From: JBBRSC01 sp038245795
GTDB lineage: Bacteria; Actinomycetota; Acidimicrobiia; Acidimicrobiales; Microtrichaceae
DNA: 28,749 nt
Assembly: GCA_038245795.1 (NCBI GenBank)
Contig: JBBRSC010000007.1
Span: 1 to 28,749 of the forward strand
Direction: 5' to 3'
Part shown: piece after piece, positions 24,015 through 28,749 of the stretch
Numbering within the stretch: the stretch's first letter is position 1
How the letters are laid out: every line of letters begins with the position of its first letter
Translations under genes and position numbers: made by a program
Notes under the pieces: generated by a model
The model's input: only the letters and a program-made list of their open reading frames with translations
Told to the model about the DNA's origin: nothing
Database searches by the model: none

Positions 24015-24974
24015 TCAGCGGCGGAGCGGTTGGAGCGCCGCGTACTGATCCGGATTCGACGTTCGATCGTCGTACAGCGATCCGCCGATGGCACCACGCG
24101 ACTGCGCCGAGCGCACAAAGCCGTTGATCTCGTCGATGGTCGCCTTGTCGTTGATCCCGCCGACCGGATGGATCGGCGCGTTCGGGTCGCCCAGATTGGC
24201 CCTCACTCGATCGATGTTCTCATTCGTGTACTTCTCGCCGTCCCGCCATCCTGAGGCCGTGGTGCGATTGGTCCAGTAGCCCATCGGCATCCACACGTCG
24301 AAGTAGTCCTTGATCTTCGTCCACGGGAAGTTGGGCCAATAGTTGAGGTTGAGCACGTCAGTGACCACCGGCGGCAGGACGATCGCGGCCATGGCGACGT
24401 CAGGGAGAAAGAATCGGACGAACAACGACTCCAAGACGAGGGCGTTGTTGCGGGCCGTCAGGTCCTTCTGATCGGTCGACTCGATGTCCATGGCAATGCC
24501 GTCGACACCGAACTTCAGCGGGGCGACCAACTTGATCACATCGCTCTTGGGGTCGAGATTCGCCGGCAGGAACCACGACACCACTCGCAGGCCTTTGGCG
24601 TGGGCACGATCGACGATGGCCTTGAACTTGTCCGGGTCGAGGAGGTCCTCGGGTCGGGTTGCCTTGGCGGATTGGATGTACAGGACCTGAACTCCGGCGG
24701 CCGCAATGCGGTCGACGTCATCGAGGCCCCACGTAGCGCTCGGTGAAAAGGTCGGCGACCAGTCGTAGACGTCCACCCAAGCTCCGAGGCCAGCGAAAAC
24801 TGCCGTTTTGGCAGCCTGGGCACGGCGAAGAACGGTGGTCGGGGGCGGCGTGGGTTTGGGGCACCGTCGACCCTTCCGGCAGGGCGGCAGCGGATTGCAC
24901 GCAACGGAGACGATGAGGAGCGTCAGTACCAGCGTCCCCACGACACGCCGCATGCCCGGAGTGGACAAGCGCAT
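24015..24974 (-). CDS. Exported protein, putative TIM-barrel glycoside-hydrolase-like
   Basis: The 319-residue protein starts with a signal peptide (RRVVGTLVLTLLIVSVAC, about 9-26). Cys26 may be lipidated, although Ser at -3 is not ideal for a lipobox. A Pro/Arg-rich spacer follows. The mature part looks like a beta/alpha barrel: GAWVDVYDW, VQVLYIQSA, GLRVVSWFLPA, VDGIAMDIEST, VWMPMGYW and IHPVGGIN suggest successive strands. The acidic pair in MDIEST may be the catalytic site, as in GH18-like or related families, but I cannot assign a family. The ATG at 24974 is used, and an ATG seven codons later is possible. It lies upstream of the epimerase on the same strand and divergent from the gene at 25064. 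A role in cell-wall or exopolysaccharide turnover is inferred. Confidence 0.75.
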   Translation of the reverse strand: MRLSTPGMRRVVGTLVLTLLIVSVACNPLPPCRKGRRCPKPTPPPTTVLRRAQAAKTAVFAGLGAWVDVYDWSPTFSPSATWGLDDVDRIAAAGVQVLYIQSAKATRPEDLLDPDKFKAIVDRAHAKGLRVVSWFLPANLDPKSDVIKLVAPLKFGVDGIAMDIESTDQKDLTARNNALVLESLFVRFFLPDVAMAAIVLPPVVTDVLNLNYWPNFPWTKIKDYFDVWMPMGYWTNRTTASGWRDGEKYTNENIDRVRANLGDPNAPIHPVGGINDKATIDEINGFVRSAQSRGAIGGSLYDDRTSNPDQYAALQPLRR

Positions 24975-25063
24975 TGGGTGAAACTATCAGAGGCCCTCCG
25001 AAGCCGGTCGGCGCGCTCGCCGAACAACGCGACAGACTCCAACATCCAACTCCGAAGGACATC

Positions 25064-25474
25064 GTGACCACTTCATCGCCAGAGCCATCGACCACTCGAA
25101 ATGCTGACAAGCGCACCATCGGTCTTGCCAAGATGCGCGAGGTCTACGGATGGGACGTCGGCGACGGGCCCGGCGACTTCTTCGGGATGACGGTCGAACA
25201 TCTCTTCGCCGAGGTGTGGACGCGGGAGGGACTGTCGATTCGCGATCGTCGGCTGCTGTTGGTCGGCATGCTCGTCGGGTCGGGTCTCGACGATGTCGTC
25301 GAGCTGCAACTCGATGCTGCGCTTCGTTGCGGCGACCTCGACATCGCAGAACTTCGGGAGATCGTGATCTTCCTCACCCACTACGCCGGTTGGCCGTGGG
25401 GGGCGAAGCTCAACTCGATGGTCGAGAAGCTGGCGGCACGCCAAGCGAAGCAGCAGGCCGATCAGGCCCCATAG
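25064..25474 (+). CDS. Carboxymuconolactone decarboxylase-family protein
   Basis: This 136-residue all-helical protein matches the PcaC-like/AhpD-like fold. It has GLSIRDRRLLLVGMLVGSG followed by LDAALRCGDLDIAELREIV and LTHYAGWPWGAKLN, the family's signature order. It lacks the Cys-x-x-Cys of AhpD-type peroxidase partners, so a decarboxylase or lactone-type reaction, or an unknown one, is more likely than peroxide defence. The GTG at 25064 has GAAGGA at close spacing; the longer frame to 24974 would overlap the divergent gene and is not supported. It is convergent with the polymerase gene, leaving 16 bases. No aromatic-degradation genes are near, so its pathway is unclear. Confidence 0.87.
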   Translation: MTTSSPEPSTTRNADKRTIGLAKMREVYGWDVGDGPGDFFGMTVEHLFAEVWTREGLSIRDRRLLLVGMLVGSGLDDVVELQLDAALRCGDLDIAELREIVIFLTHYAGWPWGAKLNSMVEKLAARQAKQQADQAP

Positions 25475-25490
25475 CCGTATTTCGCAACGG

Positions 25491-26384
25491 TCAGCCGGGA
25501 AGCCGCTGCACCATCGAGGCGGTCAGGGCAAACAGATCGCCGAACTCTTCGACGCGCTCCAACACTTCCGATGCAACGAAACTGAGCAACTCGCCGTCGG
25601 CGGCCGCAGCTACCTCGTCCCACGTCACGGGTGTCGAGACCGTCGGCGTGGGTCGAGCCCGAAGGGAGTACGCGCAGATGGTCGTCTTGTGGCGCGAGTT
25701 CTGGCTCCAATCCACAAGCACTTTGCCCACACGGTCCTTCTTCGCCATGGTCGTGATGACCGACTTCGGATGGCGCTTCTCCAACACTTGACCGGCAGCC
25801 CGCGCGAAGTCGGCGCAATGATGGTGGGTGTGCGGGGAGTTCAGCGGCGCATAGATCTGCAGACCCTTGGATCCCGAGGTCTTGGGAAACAACTCCAGGT
25901 CGATCCCCTCGCACAGCTCCTGCAGTTCGAGCGCCAACGTTGCGCATTCCGTCATTCCCGTCTTCTCTCCCGGATCCAGATCGAACACAACCATCTGCGG
26001 AGCATCGAGATCGACTGAGCGGGCCATCGGCGCATGCAGCTCCAACGCCGCCAGGTTTGCCGCCCACACCAGCGCCGCTGGTTCTTCGAGGCGGCAATAC
26101 TCGACGATTCCACGGCGATCCCCGGGTCCGATTGCGACCGGCACCCACTCGGGTCGATGTGAGGGGCAGCGCTTCTCGAAAAACGAGTTGCCGTCGACAC
26201 CGTCGGGGTAGCGGCGGAACGTGATGCACCGCCCACTCGTGTGCGCCAGCATCGTCGACGCAATAGCGGCGTAGTAGCCGATCACCTCGGCCTTGGTGAA
26301 GCCGACGCTCGGGTACATCACCTTGTCGAGGTTGGTCAGGACGACCTGACGGTCTCCCACCTCCGTGACGACCGACTCCCCCAT
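25491..26384 (-). CDS. Stand-alone LigD-type polymerase/primase (PolDom)
   Basis: This archaeo-eukaryotic primase-like enzyme fills gaps during non-homologous end joining and usually prefers ribonucleotides. The 297-residue protein carries FRRYPDGVDGNSFFEKRCP, the metal-binding FDLDPG (Asp135 and Asp137), SGSKGLQIYAPL (170-181) and VLVDWSQN with the third acidic residue Asp225, then RHKTTICAYSLRARP. All expected catalytic residues are present. It has neither a ligase nor a nuclease domain, so it resembles the single-domain mycobacterial homologues, not full LigD. The ATG at 26384 lies 14 bases after the ku stop, so the two are probably one operon. The ribosome site is poor, and an in-frame GTG a few codons later is possible. 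Confidence 0.93.
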   Translation of the reverse strand: MGESVVTEVGDRQVVLTNLDKVMYPSVGFTKAEVIGYYAAIASTMLAHTSGRCITFRRYPDGVDGNSFFEKRCPSHRPEWVPVAIGPGDRRGIVEYCRLEEPAALVWAANLAALELHAPMARSVDLDAPQMVVFDLDPGEKTGMTECATLALELQELCEGIDLELFPKTSGSKGLQIYAPLNSPHTHHHCADFARAAGQVLEKRHPKSVITTMAKKDRVGKVLVDWSQNSRHKTTICAYSLRARPTPTVSTPVTWDEVAAAADGELLSFVASEVLERVEEFGDLFALTASMVQRLPG

Positions 26385-26398
26385 GTGGCGTGCGGGCG

Positions 26399-27424
26399 TC
26401 AGGCCGTCTTACGACGGGCCGGGGCCGACTTGGTGGCCGACTTCTTGGAAGCCGACTTCTTGGTCGGACGTGCCGCCGAGATCTTCTTGGCCGCCACCTT
26501 GTTCGAGCTGGTGTCGTTCGGGCTGCTGTTCGTTACGGCCTTGCGGGGCGCAGCCTTCTTCGTCGACGTGTTGGCGGCAGACCCGGCCCGCTTCTGTGAC
26601 ACCCCAGCGTCGGCATCGATTCCCGTGGGATGTCGACCGCGGGCCGACTTCGCGGCCTTCACCGACGCCTCGAGCGCGGCCATCAGATCGATGACCTTGT
26701 CCGCGCTGGGAGCCGGGGTGATGTTCAACTCGATCGACTCGCCCGCCGACTTCCGTTCGATCAGATCCAGCACCTTGTCGCGGTAAGTGTCGTGGAACAT
26801 ATCGGGATCGAATGATTCGCTCAGCGACGCTATGAGCGACTCTGCCATCGCCAACTCGCGGCGTTCGATCTCGACGGCGGCAACGTCGTCGAACTCTCCA
26901 ATGTCGCTGGCCGGGTTCAGCTCGTCGGAGTACACCATCATCGACAACACCAGCGTTCCGTCGCGGGGCCGGAGGGCGGCGACGTATTCCTTGGAGCGCA
27001 TCACGAAGCGGGCGATGGCCACCTTGTTCGATTCCTCCATGGCCCGCACCAACAACGCATAGGGCTTGGCGGCCATCGAGGGAGCCACGTGATAGGCGCC
27101 GTCGAAGAACACCGGGTCGATCTCGTCGAGGTCAACGAAGCACTCCAGGTCGATGGTGTGGGTGGCATTGGGAGCGAAGGCGGCGAGTTCGTCCTCGGAG
27201 ACCATGACGTAGCGATCCTTGGAGAGTTCGTATCCCTTGACGATCTCGCCGTAGGGCACCTCTTCACCGGTGACGGCGTTGACACGCTGCTGACGAACCC
27301 GAGCGCCGTTGCGTTGGTCGATCTGATGGAAGCGGACCGACTTCTCGGAGATTGCCGAGTACAGCTTCACCGGGATGTTCACCAGACCGAAGCTGATCGA
27401 TCCGCTCCAGATGGCTCGTGGCAT
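26399..27424 (-). CDS. ku: Ku protein, DNA end-binding, non-homologous end joining
   Basis: Bacterial Ku is a homodimeric ring that holds double-strand break ends and recruits LigD-type polymerase and ligase. The 341-residue product begins MPRAIWSGSISFGLVNIPVKL, the classic Ku start, followed by VRFHQID, NAVTGEEVPYGEIVKGYE and SMMVYSDEL. The core ends near residue 260. The last 80 or so residues are a Lys/Ala-rich tail (KKSASKKSATK, TSTKKAAPRKA), longer than in minimal Ku proteins; such tails aid DNA binding and sliding. The ATG at 27424 has GAGGAGG six bases upstream and is preferred over the open frame to 27448. The polymerase gene follows by 14 bases. No ATP-dependent ligase is in this window. 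Confidence 0.97.
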   Translation of the reverse strand: MPRAIWSGSISFGLVNIPVKLYSAISEKSVRFHQIDQRNGARVRQQRVNAVTGEEVPYGEIVKGYELSKDRYVMVSEDELAAFAPNATHTIDLECFVDLDEIDPVFFDGAYHVAPSMAAKPYALLVRAMEESNKVAIARFVMRSKEYVAALRPRDGTLVLSMMVYSDELNPASDIGEFDDVAAVEIERRELAMAESLIASLSESFDPDMFHDTYRDKVLDLIERKSAGESIELNITPAPSADKVIDLMAALEASVKAAKSARGRHPTGIDADAGVSQKRAGSAANTSTKKAAPRKAVTNSSPNDTSSNKVAAKKISAARPTKKSASKKSATKSAPARRKTA

Positions 27425-27485
27425 GGGCCCCTCCTCAGAAGATGACAACGATACCCGCCACGACGCGATCGCAAACAGGACTGGG

Positions 27486-28340
27486 TCAGGATGCCAGTAG
27501 CGCCCGCGCCACCAGGTCCGTCCCGAAGGCGGTGAGGATCGCCAGGTACAGGAGCCCTGTAGCGGCCATGACCGCCGAGTAATACCGCTCCTTCAACGCC
27601 AGTCGGGTCACGACGCACAGCCCGATGGTGGTCACGGCGCAGGCCACCCAGAACCAGCCGAGCATGCCGTTGTAGCCATCGGCGATCCGGCCGCTGAGGA
27701 CCGATCCCATCCCCGTGGGAATCAACAGGAGAATAACTTCGAGAGGCCAGATGATGCCCACGATCCGGACCAACTGGAGCAGCGGTGCGCGTGGCAGCCC
27801 GGGCTGCGTGAGATACCAGTGGCCGAGCAGCATCGCATCCGTCACAGCACCCAGGAACAGGGCGCCCACGAGCACCCTCGCGAGCTGTAACCAGGCGGGC
27901 GCTCCGGCATCGAGACCGGCCGCAACGAGCCCGATCGTGCCGATGATCGGCGCGATCACATCCAGGTTGGGCGGGAACTCAGCGATGTTCGGATCGAAGC
28001 GCTGCTCGTCGCGTTCGATGCCGGTCATCTGATCGATTCGTGCCGATCGAGCCTGCGATTGCTCCCGCTGATGGAGCACCCCTGCGCCCCTTCGCTGCCA
28101 TGACACAAAGATCACGACAACGGTCGCAACCGCCACGCCGATCGACGCGAACTCGCGAACCGGATTGCTGCCGTAGCGAAATCCTGCGACGGCGGCGCCA
28201 ACGGCCATCAGGCCGAACACCCCGCGCATCAACCAGCCGTAGCCAATGCCGACCTCCCGGCGACGGGTGGTCACCCACAGAAACCACAACGACCCGGTGG
28301 CCCATTGCAGTCCCACGGTCGCAGCGTCGAGTTTCAGCAC
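27486..28340 (-). CDS. Polytopic membrane protein of unknown function
   Basis: I do not recognise a named family. The 284-residue product has about seven or eight membrane helices and a cytosolic loop near residues 75-110 (RRGAGVLHQREQSQARSARID). DAMLLGHWYLTQPGLPR in the middle, with a membrane-edge His, and ALKERYYSAVMAATGLLYLAILTAFG near the end are the most conserved-looking parts. The His could bind a cofactor, but this is speculation. The start is GTG at 28340 with a distant GGAAG; the frame runs open to 28694, but that part is antisense-like to the aminopeptidase. It lies 22 bases after the aminopeptidase stop and 61 bases before ku, on the same strand. Confidence 0.75.
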   Translation of the reverse strand: MLKLDAATVGLQWATGSLWFLWVTTRRREVGIGYGWLMRGVFGLMAVGAAVAGFRYGSNPVREFASIGVAVATVVVIFVSWQRRGAGVLHQREQSQARSARIDQMTGIERDEQRFDPNIAEFPPNLDVIAPIIGTIGLVAAGLDAGAPAWLQLARVLVGALFLGAVTDAMLLGHWYLTQPGLPRAPLLQLVRIVGIIWPLEVILLLIPTGMGSVLSGRIADGYNGMLGWFWVACAVTTIGLCVVTRLALKERYYSAVMAATGLLYLAILTAFGTDLVARALLAS

Positions 28341-28362
28341 GTGCGCCGAGCTTCCGGTGCGG

Positions 28363-28749
28363 TCACGCCATGACCGAGACCAGTGCCCGGTTCGATGACG
28401 TGAAGGAATCAGGCCCATTTTCCGCGGCCGCCAGGCAGTCCTCGAGACGGAAGCCAAAGCGTCCGGGGAGGTAGATGCCCGGTTCGATCGAGAAGCAGTG
28501 CCCGACGGCCAGCGCTTCAGTATTGCCAGCCACCATGTACGGGTCCTCGTGGGCATCGACACCGATGCCGTGGCCGGTGCGATGGATGAAGTAATCGCCG
28601 TACCCGGCGTCGGTGATGACACGTCGGGCGGCGAGATCGATGTCTTCGCAGGCGACCCCTGGTGCCACCTCCTCGAAGGCGGCGCGGTGCGCATTGGAGA
28701 GCACCTCGTAGACCTCGATTGCTTCGTTGGGCACGTCGCCGGTCCACAC
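28363..28749 (-). CDS. M24-family aminopeptidase P-like metallopeptidase (5' part outside window)
   Basis: Only the last 128 or so residues are in the window. They hold the pita-bread-fold metal site: HRTGHGIGVDAHEDP with two His, FSIEPGIYLPG with the metal-ligand Glu, and FGFRLEDCL with the second Glu. This pattern is that of Xaa-Pro aminopeptidases/dipeptidases, cytosolic enzymes that split off residues before proline. The frame stays open to the right edge, so the N-terminal domain is missing only because the window ends. The C-terminus normally has a Thr/Glu-rich strand (e.g. VTEDGPE); here it reads AAAENGPDSF. The downstream membrane protein gene may be co-transcribed. Confidence 0.92.
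   Translation of the reverse strand: MWTGDVPNEAIEVYEVLSNAHRAAFEEVAPGVACEDIDLAARRVITDAGYGDYFIHRTGHGIGVDAHEDPYMVAGNTEALAVGHCFSIEPGIYLPGRFGFRLEDCLAAAENGPDSFTSSNRALVSVMA

Overview
The window is gene-dense, high-GC bacterial DNA with 24 genes on both strands and no gene-free stretch over about 300 bases. GTG and TTG starts are common, overlaps are short, and the family mix (bacterial Ku with a stand-alone LigD-type polymerase, a double-domain universal stress protein, a Pcm-erythromycin-esterase fusion, an N-terminal rhodanese-MoeB fusion, cobalamin-dependent MetH) points to an actinobacterium. My best guess is the Acidimicrobiia (Ilumatobacter-like). This is inferred from gene content, not from a marker gene. 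No rRNA, tRNA, insertion sequence, phage gene or CRISPR array was seen.

Layout. (1) 1-5168, minus: envelope glycan genes, with two polytopic GT-C-like membrane proteins followed by a family 2 glycosyltransferase that runs off the left edge. (2) 5216-7295, minus: rhodanese-MoeB and a Sir2 deacylase. (3) 7456-8230: an uncharacterised actinobacterial protein carrying an 18-bp in-frame tandem repeat, ending inside a 21-bp tandem array that fills the gap to the convergent pepA. (4) 8228-9685, minus: leucyl aminopeptidase. (5) 9728-12315, plus: an ABC exporter operon (permease, ATPase, TetR regulator) with a palindrome over its promoter. (6) 12316-17109: a stress or dormancy-like block with a small helical protein, a universal stress protein, a Pcm/erythromycin-esterase fusion and an alpha/beta hydrolase. 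(7) 17183-22838: a double-MerR regulator divergent from metH, which is followed by a family 4 glycosyltransferase. (8) 22920-24974, minus: a nucleotide-sugar epimerase and an exported TIM-barrel-like protein. (9) 25064-28749: a carboxymuconolactone-decarboxylase-like protein, the NHEJ pair (polymerase domain and Ku), a membrane protein and the C-terminal part of an M24 aminopeptidase.

The most interesting signal is a 39-bp element made of two head-to-head 14-bp boxes (consensus close to GTGACCTTCGGCCC) with exactly 25 bp between box starts. It occurs twice: in front of the universal stress protein (12950-12988) and in front of the hydrolase/Pcm-esterase operon (17071-17109). The boxes resemble DosR/DevR dormancy boxes, and the genes behind them match typical DosR-regulon functions: a universal stress protein, and an erythromycin-esterase fusion comparable to mycobacterial Rv2030c. 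I propose a DosR-like regulon in this lineage.

Other operator-like palindromes overlap candidate promoters of moeB, the 7456 gene, the ABC operon, merR, metH and the epimerase. These come from reading by eye and need comparative testing.
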